DNA of 64,000 bases from Rhizobium sp. L43 (lineage in GTDB: Bacteria; Pseudomonadota; Alphaproteobacteria; Rhizobiales; Rhizobiaceae). Below are positions 8,286 to 16,346 of the stretch, in pieces; the first letter of the stretch is position 1; each line of letters starts with the position of its first letter. Where the stretch lies: positions 62,001-126,000 of the forward strand of contig NZ_NWSQ01000010.1 of assembly GCF_002531725.1 (NCBI RefSeq), in the 5' to 3' direction. The notes below the pieces were generated by a model that searched no databases, had not been told where the DNA came from, and saw only the letters and a program-made list of their open reading frames with translations. The translations under genes and the position numbers were made by a program.

Positions 8286-9500
8286 TCATCGTCCGTTGCG
8301 GGCTGCCCAGCTCCTGAGCCGCAAGCCATTGAGCCTGATGAAGCCTTCGGCATCATGATGATCATAGGCGACGGCGCTTTCCTCGAAGGTGACGAGGTCG
8401 GCGGAATAGAGTGAGCAGGGTGAGGTGCGGGAAATGACCGAGGCGCTTCCCTTATAGAGCCTGACCGCTACTTCGCCGCTGACGAAGGTCTGGCTTCGGT
8501 CGATCAGCGCCTGCAGCATGTCCCGCTCGGGCGCAAACCAGAAACCGTTGTAGATCAGCTCGGCGTAGCGCGGCATGATCTCATCCTTCAGATGTCCGGC
8601 GGCACGATCGAGCGTGATCGATTCAATGCCGCGATGCGCGGCAAGCAGGATCGTGCCTCCAGGCGTCTCGTACACGCCCCTCGACTTCATGCCGATGAAG
8701 CGGTTTTCGACGAGATCGAGCCGTCCGACGCCATGCCGGCCGCCGCGGCCATTGAGTTCGGTGAGCAGTGTTGCCGGCGTCATCGCATGGCCGTTCAAAG
8801 AAGCCGGGTTGCCGCTTTCGAAGCCGATGGTGACGATCTCGGGGACATCGGGAGCGTCGAGGGGATCGACAGTGCGCTGATAGATATAATCGGGCGCGAC
8901 TTCCGCCGGATCTTCGAGAATCTTGCCTTCGGTCGAGGTGTGCAGCAGGTTGGCGTCGGTCGAGAACGGCGCCTCGCCGCGCTTGTCGCTCGGCACCGGG
9001 ATCTGGTGCTTCTCGGCATATTCGAGAAGCTGCGTGCGGGAGCGGATGTTCCATTGGCGCCAGGGAGCAATCACCTCAAGCGACGGATCGAGCGCATTGA
9101 CAGCCAGCTCGAACCGGACCTGGTCATTGCCCTTGCCTGTCGCACCGTGGGCAACGGCATCCGCGCCAACCTCCCGGGCTATGGCGACCAGATGCTTGGC
9201 AATCAACGGCCGTGCGATGGAACTGCCGAGAAGATATTGTCCCTCATAGAGCGCGTTCGCCCGCAGCATCGGAAAGACGAAATCGCGGACGAATTCCTCC
9301 CGCAGATCGACGATGCGGATATCCTTGACCCCGGACATTGCCGCCTTTGCCCGCACCGGCCCGAGCTCCTCGCCTTGGCCGAGATCGGCGGTGAAGGTCA
9401 CGACCTCGCATCCGTAAGTCTCCTGCAACCATTTGAGAATGATCGAGGTGTCCAGCCCGCCCGAATAAGCCAGCACGATTTTCTGTATGTTTTTCGCCAC
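8286..9500 (-). CDS. argG: Argininosuccinate synthase
   Basis: 404 residues, the normal length. It joins citrulline and aspartate with ATP in arginine synthesis. The PP-loop AYSGGLDTS is at residues 10-18, and the [31 protein letters not shown] and SRGVYETPG motifs of the family are all present. The start is a GTG at 9500 with GGAGATG upstream; the nearby ATG at 9508 is out of frame. It is divergent from an Lrp/AsnC gene, which suggests amino-acid-responsive control. Rhizobia can carry more than one copy; this window cannot show whether it is the only one. Confidence 0.95.
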   Translation of the reverse strand: MAKNIQKIVLAYSGGLDTSIILKWLQETYGCEVVTFTADLGQGEELGPVRAKAAMSGVKDIRIVDLREEFVRDFVFPMLRANALYEGQYLLGSSIARPLIAKHLVAIAREVGADAVAHGATGKGNDQVRFELAVNALDPSLEVIAPWRQWNIRSRTQLLEYAEKHQIPVPSDKRGEAPFSTDANLLHTSTEGKILEDPAEVAPDYIYQRTVDPLDAPDVPEIVTIGFESGNPASLNGHAMTPATLLTELNGRGGRHGVGRLDLVENRFIGMKSRGVYETPGGTILLAAHRGIESITLDRAAGHLKDEIMPRYAELIYNGFWFAPERDMLQALIDRSQTFVSGEVAVRLYKGSASVISRTSPCSLYSADLVTFEESAVAYDHHDAEGFIRLNGLRLRSWAARNGR

Positions 9501-9585
9501 CAGTCCATCTCCGATTTAACGAGAAGAATGATAGGCCAGTTCACACGCAATGAGCTTGCAAAGCTTCTTCAAAATGACAGAAGTT

Positions 9586-9600
9586 TGGCATATTCTGCCA
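9586..9600. promoter_or_regulatory. 15-bp inverted repeat, probable Lrp-type site
   Basis: TGGCA at 9586-9590, five bases TATTC, then TGCCA at 9596-9600, 26 bases before the Lrp/AsnC start and within the divergent space to argG. A 15-bp dyad with an AT-rich centre is the usual shape of Lrp/AsnC sites. Binding is inferred. Confidence 0.5.
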
Positions 9601-9625
9601 TCATGGAAATAATTGGAGCTATGAA

Positions 9626-10093
9626 ATGCCAACCACGTTGGACCCTATCGATGGCCATATCCTGCGGGTGCTTCAGCGTGACGGGCGTATTTCGAATGTC
9701 GAGCTGGCAAAGGAGGTGGGGCTCTCGCCTTCGCCCTGCCTGCGCCGCGTGCGCCTTTTGGAAGAGGCCGGGATCATCGATCGCTACGTTGCCGTGCTGG
9801 ACCCGGCAAAGGTCGGGGCGGGGCTGACGGTTTTTGCCCGCGTGTGGTTCAAGACCCAAGATGCCGAGGTGACGCTCCGCTTCGGAGAAGCCGTGAGGCG
9901 GTTTCCCGAGGTGATGGAATGTTACCTGACGACGGGGGAATGCGATGCCGTGCTTCGGATCGTCACCGCCGATCTGCATAGCTACTGGCGTTTCCAGGCC
10001 GATCATCTGACGCGCATACCGAGCGTCCTCAGCGTCAAGACCGACGTGCCGATGGAAACACTGAAGCGGAGCTACGAACTGCCGTTGCGATAG
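9626..10093 (+). CDS. Lrp/AsnC family transcriptional regulator
   Basis: 155 residues, normal for the family. The N-terminal winged helix-turn-helix (LDPIDGHILRVLQRDGRIS, then VELAKEVGLSPSPCLRRVRLL) covers about 5-50, and the C-terminal RAM effector domain about 68-148 with the MECYLTTGECDAVLRIV core. The start at 9626 follows GGAGCT. Divergent from argG with a 15-bp dyad between, so it probably senses an amino acid and controls argG and itself; that link is an inference. Confidence 0.9.
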   Translation: MPTTLDPIDGHILRVLQRDGRISNVELAKEVGLSPSPCLRRVRLLEEAGIIDRYVAVLDPAKVGAGLTVFARVWFKTQDAEVTLRFGEAVRRFPEVMECYLTTGECDAVLRIVTADLHSYWRFQADHLTRIPSVLSVKTDVPMETLKRSYELPLR

Positions 10094-10154
10094 GCGTCGT
10101 TCTTCAGCCTGCGGCCCCTTGGAGGCGTGGTGTGCCAACCGCAGGCACGCCGAT

Positions 10155-10207
10155 CAGCCTTCATCCTGAGGCGTGGAGGCCCTTGGGTCGGAGCCTGAGG
10201 CTGGAGG
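10155..10207. repeat. Family B repeat fragment
   Basis: TTCATCCTGAGGCG followed by GGAGGCCCTTGGGTCGGAGCC keeps only part of a family B left hairpin. It lies in the 256-base space after the Lrp gene, where I see no gene. Confidence 0.45.
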
Positions 10208-10349
10208 GAGATGGCCGTTCGGCTTAGCGGCAAGGCACGCGGCTCCCTGGGGATATCGCTTGGGGCGACGGCAGCGGCGATTGCCGAACTTCCTTCATCA
10301 TTGCATGGGTGCAGACGGCGGAAATCCGCCGTCTGCACCTTGCCCGCTG

Positions 10350-11189
10350 TTACGCCTTCAGCGCCGCGGCATAGTCGGCTGCGTAAGTCTTCAGCGAACG
10401 CGGCGCCTTGCCGGTCAGCGTCTCGACATCGCCGGTAACGACGGCCGTCCAGCCCTGGCGGACCGGATAGAAGATCGAAGCGAGGAAGCTCGCATAGTCG
10501 GCCGGCACGCCGGCGCCGGTGAGAATGCCGATGAAGGCTTCGTCCGTGATGGCGTTGTAAGCGATCGGCTTGCCGGTGGCTTCGGAGAGGATTGCCGCGG
10601 CTTGCGTATAGGAGAGGGCTTCCGGTCCGGTCAGATTGAACGCCTTGCCGTCGAAGGTGGTGGAGGTGAGGGCGGCGACGGCGCTTGCCGCGATGTCGCG
10701 GGCGTCGATGAAGCTCGACTTGCCGTCTGCGGCCGGAAGCGCGATCTGGCCATGGTCGATGCCGGGTTTCCAGAAGGTGTGGAAATTGTCGGCGAACCAG
10801 TTCGGGCGCAGGACGACGTAAGGTGTTCCTGATTTCTCCAGCGCGATCTCGACCTGGCGGTAGGGAATGGAGTCGTCGGCATCGACGCCGATCACGCTCT
10901 GGAACACCACCTTGACCTTGCGGCTGGCGGCCGCTTCGATGACGGGCAGCAGCAGGCCTTTGGCATCGACATAGCCGGAAGGCAGAAGCACATAGGCGCG
11001 GTCGACGCCCTCGAAGGCCGGGCCATGGGTTTCCGGCTTGCCATGGTCGAAGACGACGCCTTCGGCGCCGGCCACGGGCTTGCCGGTGCGGGAGGCGGCC
11101 TTGACGGTCTCGCCCTTGGCCAGAAGCCCATCCACCACATGCCTGCCGACTGTGCCCGTCGCGCCGAGAACGAGAATCTTGTTGCTCAT
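10350..11189 (-). CDS. NmrA-like NAD(P)-binding protein
   Basis: 279 residues. The Rossmann motif GATGTVGRHV is at residues 8-17, and the protein follows the atypical SDR/NmrA pattern with RPNWFADNF near 128-136 and no classical YxxxK pair. Relatives include quinone reductases of the QorB type and redox-sensing proteins. The start at 11189 has TAGGAGAG upstream. It is divergent from an HxlR regulator at 11318, a common pairing for QorB-like proteins (YtfH/YtfG in enterobacteria), so a quinone reductase role is likely but not proven. Confidence 0.85.
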   Translation of the reverse strand: MSNKILVLGATGTVGRHVVDGLLAKGETVKAASRTGKPVAGAEGVVFDHGKPETHGPAFEGVDRAYVLLPSGYVDAKGLLLPVIEAAASRKVKVVFQSVIGVDADDSIPYRQVEIALEKSGTPYVVLRPNWFADNFHTFWKPGIDHGQIALPAADGKSSFIDARDIAASAVAALTSTTFDGKAFNLTGPEALSYTQAAAILSEATGKPIAYNAITDEAFIGILTGAGVPADYASFLASIFYPVRQGWTAVVTGDVETLTGKAPRSLKTYAADYAAALKA

Positions 11190-11202
11190 GTCACTCTCCT
11201 AG

Positions 11203-11239
11203 GTATCTACTGGAAACTATCTTCCCGTGAGATAGATAC
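11203..11239. promoter_or_regulatory. Inverted repeat between NmrA-like gene and HxlR gene
   Basis: GTATCTA at 11203-11209 and its complement TAGATAC at 11233-11239 frame the promoter region of the NmrA-like gene. This is a plausible site for the adjacent HxlR dimer. Confidence 0.45.
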
Positions 11240-11281
11240 AGGTAAATTCGGATTGGAAAAGAGAGCACTTTTTTGTCACCT

Positions 11282-11299
11282 GGTTTCCTCCTGGAAACC
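11282..11299. promoter_or_regulatory. Perfect dyad just upstream of HxlR gene
   Basis: GGTTTCC (11282-11288), four bases, GGAAACC (11293-11299), ending 19 bases before the HxlR start. It could be an autoregulatory operator; a single half of the motif (TGGAAACT) also occurs at 11211-11218 near the other dyad. Confidence 0.5.
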
Positions 11300-11317
11300 G
11301 GGCGGGAAGGAAAAGAG

Positions 11318-11695
11318 ATGACGGCGATACAACAGGCTTACAATGTTTATGAGGATCGCTGCCCGACGCGGCTGGTGCTGGACCGGCTGGCGGATAAATG
11401 GGCGCTGCTCATTCTCGACCGGCTGGAAGGCGGGCCGGTGCGTTTCAATCACATCCGCCGCGACATCAAGGGCATATCGCAAAAAGTTCTTTCGCAGACG
11501 CTGCGGAAGCTGGAGCGCGACGGGTTGATCTCGCGCTCGATCTTCCCGACCGTGCCGGTGACCGTCGAATATGCGCTGATGCCGCTGGGCCGCACCCTGA
11601 CGGATACCGTTTCCGCCCTTGCCCACTGGGCAGAGAAAAATATGGATGCCATCGTTGCGGCCCAACGTGCTTATGACCAAACCCATGCGGCTTGA
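11318..11695 (+). CDS. HxlR family transcriptional regulator
   Basis: 125 residues with the HxlR winged helix: CPTRLVLDRLADKWALLILDRL (about 13-34), ISQKVLSQTLRKLERDGLI (about 52-70) and the wing VPVTVEYALMPLG (about 77-89). A single cysteine at about residue 13 is the position that redox-sensing HxlR/YodB-type members use. The ATG at 11318 with GGAAGGAAAAGAG is chosen over an upstream in-frame start. Divergent from the NmrA-like gene, which it probably represses. Confidence 0.9.
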   Translation: MTAIQQAYNVYEDRCPTRLVLDRLADKWALLILDRLEGGPVRFNHIRRDIKGISQKVLSQTLRKLERDGLISRSIFPTVPVTVEYALMPLGRTLTDTVSALAHWAEKNMDAIVAAQRAYDQTHAA

Positions 11696-12085
11696 CGTTG
11701 GGTGCAACCCGGATTTTGGAAATGGCCTGTAGTGGCCGATGAGGTTTATTCGCCCGGGTGGGAAAGCAGATGATGGGCAGGCGTATCTCCCTTCCTTGCC
11801 GCTCGGCGTGGCAGGTGTTCCGGCTGTTGATGGATGCAAGCAGCGGCGCTGCCGTGTGTCCTTCAAGGCTTCGCCCTTTGGGCTGCGCGCCTCAGGATGA
11901 GGGACGTTGGAGGATGCCGCGCTTCCAATAGAGATGTTGGAGAATGCCGCACCAGGGCTGAAGGGGCCTCATTCCGAGGTGCGAACCGCTGAAGGGGCTC
12001 TCACCAAACTCTTCCGTAATGGCGGTAATGGTTGCATCCGCGTTTGGCGGACGCGCCACCGTTTCTAATGGGACCAGCGAGAGGA
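11696..12085. repeat. Intergenic space holding a family B fragment (11830-11950)
   Basis: No gene is seen in these 390 bases. The part 11830-11950 keeps the right half of family B: TGTCCTTCAAGGCTTCGCCC, GGGCTGCGCGCCTCAGGATG, then GTTGGAGGATGCCGCGCTTC. A second short GTTGGAGAATGCCGC follows at 11936-11950, so the end of the repeat has been duplicated. Confidence 0.65.
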
Positions 12086-12898
12086 TCACTCGACCTGGAT
12101 ATGAATATGGTCGTCGTGGCGGGCGGCGCGGCAGCCTTGGAAGCGGACATGGCTGTCGGTGATCCCAAGCGCATTCTTCAGATGCGGCTCGATGAAAATC
12201 TTCTGCAGGCCGAAGCGCGCGACGCCTTCGCTGGTCAGCCAGCGGACCGCGGCCGACGTCCGCTGCTCTTCGATCCGATAGGCCGGAAACAACGGCTGCA
12301 GCGCGTCGAAATCCCAGCGGGTGGTGAGCCAGTCGTGGCGGCCTTCGCAGGGTAATTCGTCGCCGGGCGCGGGTTCTTCGAAAGCGAAATAGCCGATCGG
12401 GGAGCGGGTGATGCCATTCAGGAAGGTGCCGTCCGCATCCTTGTAATAATAGGCGAAGTCGAGCTTCTTGCCATCGGCATGCGACAGATGCGGCAGCAGC
12501 GGAAAGCCGTTTAAGAAGGGGAAATTTGCATCCAACGCGATGGTGACGGTTCCGGGGAACTCCTCGTCCATGTGGGCGGCTAGCGCCTTTGCCAGGTCGC
12601 GCACGTCTGAGGTGACGTAGTTGCGGTTCAGCAGGCAATAGATCGGGGAGCGGACCACGAGCCTGTCGGTGGTGTTTGACACGCAGGAGAGGGGAACCCG
12701 CCCGAACATCGGAGCTGCGAGGCCTGCTGCGAACGACGCACTGCCATAGCAAAGCATGAAGATGGCGAGCTTCGCCAGAAAGCGCCGGATGCCCCAGGCG
12801 CGCGACGCGGCCAGCGCGATGAGATAGGCGAGGCCGCCGATCTGGGTGAGCAGCGTCAGGATGACGACGATCAGGGCGTGGAGGATAAAGCGAAGCAC
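12086..12898 (-). CDS. Membrane-anchored hypothetical protein
   Basis: About 270 residues from a GTG at 12898, opening VLRFILHALIVVILTLLTQI; the frame is open back to 13000. One or two hydrophobic N-terminal segments (about 4-55) are followed by a soluble domain with LLNRNYVTSDVRDLAKAL, YYYKDADGTFLNG and a histidine-rich end RAARHDDHIHIQVE. The HDDHIHIQ ending resembles metal-binding motifs of LAS-type peptidases, but I cannot place the protein in a family. The start is uncertain because neither candidate has a clear ribosome site. Confidence 0.6.
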   Translation of the reverse strand: MLRFILHALIVVILTLLTQIGGLAYLIALAASRAWGIRRFLAKLAIFMLCYGSASFAAGLAAPMFGRVPLSCVSNTTDRLVVRSPIYCLLNRNYVTSDVRDLAKALAAHMDEEFPGTVTIALDANFPFLNGFPLLPHLSHADGKKLDFAYYYKDADGTFLNGITRSPIGYFAFEEPAPGDELPCEGRHDWLTTRWDFDALQPLFPAYRIEEQRTSAAVRWLTSEGVARFGLQKIFIEPHLKNALGITDSHVRFQGCRAARHDDHIHIQVE

Positions 12899-12965
12899 CG
12901 GGCAGCCTTGCGGTAGGGAAGTTGCATTGCCATAGGGGAGGGAGCGGGGTTGCGCAAGGTGGTCG

Positions 12966-13075
12966 GCGCGCCGGCCTCGTCCTTCGAGCCAATGGGGCAT
13001 CCTCCAACGCCGCTCATGCTGAGGCGGTGGCCCCTCGAAGCACGCTCCGCAGCGCCGCTCCTTGCAAGTCCGCTT
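12966..13075. repeat. Family B repeat fragment
   Basis: CTCGTCCTTCGAG, GGCATCCTCCAACGCC, GCTCATGCTGAGGCGG and GGCCCCTCGAAGCACGCTC are family B segments in degraded order, filling the space between the membrane protein and the MarR-GNAT gene. Confidence 0.55.
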
Positions 13076-13101
13076 TTGGCGCTCTGAATTGACAGTGGAA
13101 T

Positions 13102-13123
13102 TTATCTGACTTAAGTCAGATAA
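13102..13123. promoter_or_regulatory. Perfect 22-bp palindrome abutting a start codon
   Basis: TTATCTGACTT (13102-13112) is followed at once by its exact complement (13113-13123), and the ATG of the MarR-GNAT gene begins at 13125. A TTGACA at 13089-13094 could be the -35. The site leaves no room for a ribosome site, so the transcript may have little or no leader. Occupancy would block transcription start, fitting autorepression. Confidence 0.75.
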
Positions 13124-13124
13124 T

Positions 13125-14000
13125 ATGGTTTATGACCCCGTCTCTCGCGTCCGTCGCTTCAACCGTGCCGTCACCTCCGAAGTCGGTGCTCTCGATACGT
13201 CTTTCCTCGGACGCGGGCGTCCGCTGGGCGCAGCGCGCGTGCTCAACTCGATCGGCCGGGGACAATCGGATGTTGCGGTGATCCGCGATTACCTCGGCCT
13301 CGACTCGGGCTTGATGAGCCGTCTGCTGCGCAGCCTGGAAGAGGAGGGGCTCATCGAGACGGTGCCGAACCCTCAGGACGCGCGTCGCCGCGTCGCCGGA
13401 TTGACCGAAGCCGGCCGGTCCGAGTTTCAGGCTTATGAAGCGCTTTCCGATGCGCAGGCGAAATCATTTCTGGCGCGACATCGCCACCCGGAAGAACTTC
13501 TGCGCGCCATGGATATCGTTGCTTCCTCGCTGAGACGCGACCAGATCGTGCTTGAGGAGAAGGATCCTCGCCACCAGGATGCCAGCTATTGCCTGAGCGA
13601 ATATTACGGCGAACTTGCGCGCCGTTTCGAGAAAGGTTTCGATGTATCGCTTTCCCGCGATCCCGATGCCAGGGATATGGCCCGTCCGCGCGGTGCGTTC
13701 CTGGTGGCCATGTTGGATGAGCTCCCGATCGGCTGTGTCGGGTTGAAGGGCGACGGCGGCGACGTCGCGGAGATCAAAAGGCTGTGGGTCGCCCCATCCG
13801 CGCGTGGCCTCGGGCTCGCAAAACGCCTGATGACATCAGTCGAGAACATCGCCCGCGAGCTCCGCGTCAAGCGCCTGCGTCTGGATACGAATAGCGCGCT
13901 GGCCGAGGCGCAGAAGCTCTATCGCGGAACCGGCTGGAATGAGATCGACCGTTTCAACGACGATCCCTACCCGGACACGTTCTTCGAAAAGCGCCTTTAG
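13125..14000 (+). CDS. MarR-family regulator fused to GNAT acetyltransferase
   Basis: 291 residues. The N-terminal half (about 1-140) is a MarR winged helix (LGAARVLNSIGRGQSDVAV, LDSGLMSRLLRSLEEEGLI, DARRRVAGLTEAG). The C-terminal half (about 150-291) is a GNAT domain with the acetyl-CoA loop APSARGLGLAKRLM near 224-237 and a C-terminal LYRGTGWNEI segment. Such fusions are known in rhizobia and other bacteria, usually uncharacterised. A perfect 22-bp palindrome touches the start, indicating autoregulation. There is no Shine-Dalgarno sequence. Confidence 0.9.
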   Translation: MVYDPVSRVRRFNRAVTSEVGALDTSFLGRGRPLGAARVLNSIGRGQSDVAVIRDYLGLDSGLMSRLLRSLEEEGLIETVPNPQDARRRVAGLTEAGRSEFQAYEALSDAQAKSFLARHRHPEELLRAMDIVASSLRRDQIVLEEKDPRHQDASYCLSEYYGELARRFEKGFDVSLSRDPDARDMARPRGAFLVAMLDELPIGCVGLKGDGGDVAEIKRLWVAPSARGLGLAKRLMTSVENIARELRVKRLRLDTNSALAEAQKLYRGTGWNEIDRFNDDPYPDTFFEKRL

Positions 14001-14044
14001 CCAAGCGAGTTCGATCGGGCTGAGCGCCCGCCTCGCCCCTTCGC

Positions 14045-14125
14045 GCGGCATCCTCCACCGTCCCTCATCCTGAGGCGCGCAGCCCATAGGGCGAAGCCTC
14101 GAAGGACGTGCCGCAGCGCTGCTCC
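14045..14125. repeat. Family B repeat, single hairpin copy
   Basis: GGCATCCTCCACCGTCCCTC, ATCCTGAGGCGCGCAGCCC and GAAGCCTCGAAGGACG form one half-unit of family B downstream of the MarR-GNAT gene. Confidence 0.7.
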
Positions 14126-14162
14126 TTGCTCCCTCCGGGACGGGTTCAATGGATCGATGGTC

Positions 14163-14366
14163 CTACTGGTGGTTCAACTGCTTCGATAGCTCGGCAAAAA
14201 GCTTGTCGTGGTCCGTGTTCATCTGGACGAGATCGACGGCAATGGTGATGGCGCGGCGCCCTTCGATGCTGTCAATGTCGAGCTTCCTCTCGCAGCACCA
14301 TTGCCGAACGGCATCGGTGACGACTGTTATTTCATCATCGTTGAGTGAGATGAGCGATAAAAGCAT
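14163..14366 (-). CDS. Small hypothetical protein, 67 aa
   Basis: The ATG at 14366 follows GGAGGGCACGACG, a good ribosome site. The product opens MLLSLISLNDDEITVVTDAV and is mixed helical with acidic and basic residues and two adjacent cysteines (WCCERK). No signal or membrane segment. I do not recognise the family. Confidence 0.55.
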   Translation of the reverse strand: MLLSLISLNDDEITVVTDAVRQWCCERKLDIDSIEGRRAITIAVDLVQMNTDHDKLFAELSKQLNHQ

Positions 14367-14552
14367 CGTCGTGCCCTCCATGAAGCGGCAAGAGCACCTA
14401 TGGTCTCTCAAGCGGTCGTGCCGATGCCGATGGGCCGATGGCGCTGACTCTACGCTCATTCGCCAACAACACCACAGAATTTTGACACAGTTTGGCGCCG
14501 GCCTGGTGTCCGCGGGGCGGCGCGATCGGTGCCCCGTTCGTTCCTGAGGCAA

Positions 14553-14739
14553 TCAGACCGGTACCTGCCAAGACTGCTTGATCTTCTGCATCGGGATTTC
14601 CGTCTTGATGTTGCGAACGCCTTCGATGCGGCCGAGATGCTCCATCTGGATTCGCCTGTAGCCTTCCAGATCGGGGGCACGACCCGGAGGATGAATCGCA
14701 ATCTCCGGCCATCAGATGGCATTCGACGATCTGGGGCAG
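14553..14739 (-). pseudogene. Lrp/AsnC regulator remnant, frameshifted
   Basis: Read on the minus strand, three frames together give LPQIVECHLMAGDCD, then ILRVVPP, then DLEGYRRIQMEHLGRIEGVR and MQKIKQSWQVPV before a TGA. That is the C-terminal RAM domain of a BkdR-like Lrp regulator with two single-base losses and no N-terminal half. It stops at about 14739, where an azlD-like remnant begins on the other strand. The pair looks like the ends of a former divergent lrp-azlCD locus. Confidence 0.75.
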
Positions 14740-14990
14740 CTTATCTCACGCGCATCGGCGGCTATCTCTTCCTGTGCAACCGCACGCTCGGCCGCGCCTG
14801 CGTATCGTCATGGAGCGCGCTCCCGGCTGCGTGCTGATCACCGTCATCGCGCTCGACTTCGTGACCGGCCGGCGGATCTGGTTGCTCTCGGCGTGACGAT
14901 GCTGGTGGCAGCCAAACTGCCGGTGCTTCCGACCGTCGTGATTGTCATAGAAGCAACCCGCTCGTCGGGGTTGCTTCTGCTCCGACCGCC
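14736..14990 (+). pseudogene. AzlD-like branched-chain amino acid exporter subunit remnant
   Basis: Two frameshifts split the reading: AAYLTRIGGYLFLCNRTLGR, then RLRIVMERAPGCVLITVIAL, then PADLVALGVTMLVAAKLPVL and PTVVIV. Joined, this follows the order of an AzlD protein (small four-helix partner of AzlC). The N-terminal start and all of azlC are missing. The following bases (about 14960-15050) show nothing recognisable. Confidence 0.65.
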
Positions 14991-15078
14991 GCCGTCGTCC
15001 CCTCTCGGGTCCTTCCTCGGTGCCGCCGCAGGCACCCTGCGGCGTGCGCTGGCGTGAAGGATACCGACCGGCGGCTGG

Positions 15079-15720
15079 TTATTTCGCCAGCACGATATGC
15101 GTGGCGTGTTCGGTCGCGACATGTTCGACGACGCGGAAGCCGAGGGCGGGCAAGTCGATGCCTGCGAACATCGCTTCGCCCTTGCCGAGGACGACGGGCG
15201 AGATCGCAAAATGCAATTCGTCGATCAGGCCGGCCTGCAGATATTGGCGGACGGTGCTGACGCCGCCGCCGATCTTGACGTCCTTGTCGCCTGCGGCCGC
15301 TTGCGCCTTGTCGAGTGCCTCCTGGATGCCACCAGTGATGAAGTGGAACGTCGTGCCGCCCTCCATCACGATCGGTTCGCGCGGGTGGTGCGTCAGAATA
15401 AAGGTCGGCGCGTGGTAGGGCGGGTTCGGCCCCCACCAGCCCTTCCAAGCCTCGTCAGGCCAATCGCCGCGAATGGGGCCGAACATGTTCCGTCCGAGGA
15501 TGAAGGCGCCGAAATTGGCCATGCCGCGGGCGGCGTAATCCTCGTCGACACCTGACGAACCGTCGTCCTTTCCCATCATCGCCCGGAAGGTGCGGGTGTG
15601 GAAGAACCATTGGAACATTTCCGGCCCCCGCTTTCCCAGCGGATCGTTTATGCTCTGCTCCGGTCCGGCGCCGAAACCATCCACGGAAAGGGAAAACGCT
15701 GCAACACGCACCTTGGACAT
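15079..15720 (-). CDS. Dihydrofolate reductase family protein (RibD C-terminal type)
   Basis: 213 residues from the ATG at 15720, with GGAGGAAAGC upstream. The N-terminal strand VRVAAFSLSVDGFGAG, the ANFGAFILGRNMFGP segment, PTFILTHHPREP and the nucleotide-binding KIGGGVSTVRQYLQAGLIDE (about 148-167) are typical of the YyaP/YwjB-RibD_C group. It is not a folate gene by context. It is divergent from an HxlR regulator at 15810. Confidence 0.88.
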   Translation of the reverse strand: MSKVRVAAFSLSVDGFGAGPEQSINDPLGKRGPEMFQWFFHTRTFRAMMGKDDGSSGVDEDYAARGMANFGAFILGRNMFGPIRGDWPDEAWKGWWGPNPPYHAPTFILTHHPREPIVMEGGTTFHFITGGIQEALDKAQAAAGDKDVKIGGGVSTVRQYLQAGLIDELHFAISPVVLGKGEAMFAGIDLPALGFRVVEHVATEHATHIVLAK

Positions 15721-15746
15721 GCTTTCCTCCATCTGATTTCATATTG

Positions 15747-15790
15747 AAACTAGTTGCGTTGTCGCATAAGCGATCCTATATTGCAACCGG
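15747..15790. promoter_or_regulatory. Imperfect dyad between DHFR-like and HxlR genes
   Basis: AAACTAGTTGC (15747-15757) and GCAACCGGTTT (15783-15793) form an imperfect inverted pair, AAAC-N3-TTGC against GCAA-N3-GTTT, across the divergent promoter region. Probable binding area for the HxlR protein. Confidence 0.4.
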
Positions 15791-15809
15791 TTTTTATGGG
15801 AGAAAATTC

Positions 15810-16331
15810 GTGGATATCGAACTACGGTCGGGCTGCCCGATCAACCTGACGATGGAAGTGCTGGGCGACCGGTGGAGCCTCATCATCATCAGGGACATCA
15901 TGTTTGGCAACCGCCGCCATTTCCGCGAGCTTCTGACCCATTCGGAGGAGGGGATCGCCTCCAACATTCTGGCCGCCAGGCTGAAGCGTCTGCTCTCGCT
16001 CGGGTTCATCAGCAAGCGGGACGATCCGAGCCACAGCCAGAAAGCAATCTACAGCCTGACCGAACCGGCGATCCAGCTCGTGCCCGTCTTCGCGATGATC
16101 GGCGCCTGGGGACGGCGCCATCTGCCGGTGAGCGAGGAGCTCAGCATCCGCGCTGAGCTTCTTGAAAAAGGCGGACCGCCGCTCTGGGGGGAGTTTATGG
16201 AGGATCTCCGGCAGATCCATGTCGTCGATCCGATCGGCGGCGCCAACGGCACCTGCACCTCGCCGGTGCTGACGAAGCTGACGGCGGCATTCCTCGAGGT
16301 CTGCGCGAGATCGTCGTCGCAGGCGTCCTGA
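15810..16331 (+). CDS. HxlR family transcriptional regulator
   Basis: 173 residues from a GTG at 15810 (GGGAG 8-12 bases upstream). The start MDIELRSGCPINLTMEVLGD and the following RWSLIIIRDIMFGNRRHF are the HxlR hallmark, with ASNILAARLKRLLSLGFIS as recognition helix and SQKAIYSLTEPA as wing. It is longer than a minimal HxlR by about 60 residues, which is common in this subgroup. Its Cys9 is in the position of redox-active cysteines. Probably controls the divergent DHFR-like gene. Confidence 0.88.
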   Translation: MDIELRSGCPINLTMEVLGDRWSLIIIRDIMFGNRRHFRELLTHSEEGIASNILAARLKRLLSLGFISKRDDPSHSQKAIYSLTEPAIQLVPVFAMIGAWGRRHLPVSEELSIRAELLEKGGPPLWGEFMEDLRQIHVVDPIGGANGTCTSPVLTKLTAAFLEVCARSSSQAS

Positions 16332-16346
16332 CGCCGGCTGGCCCGG

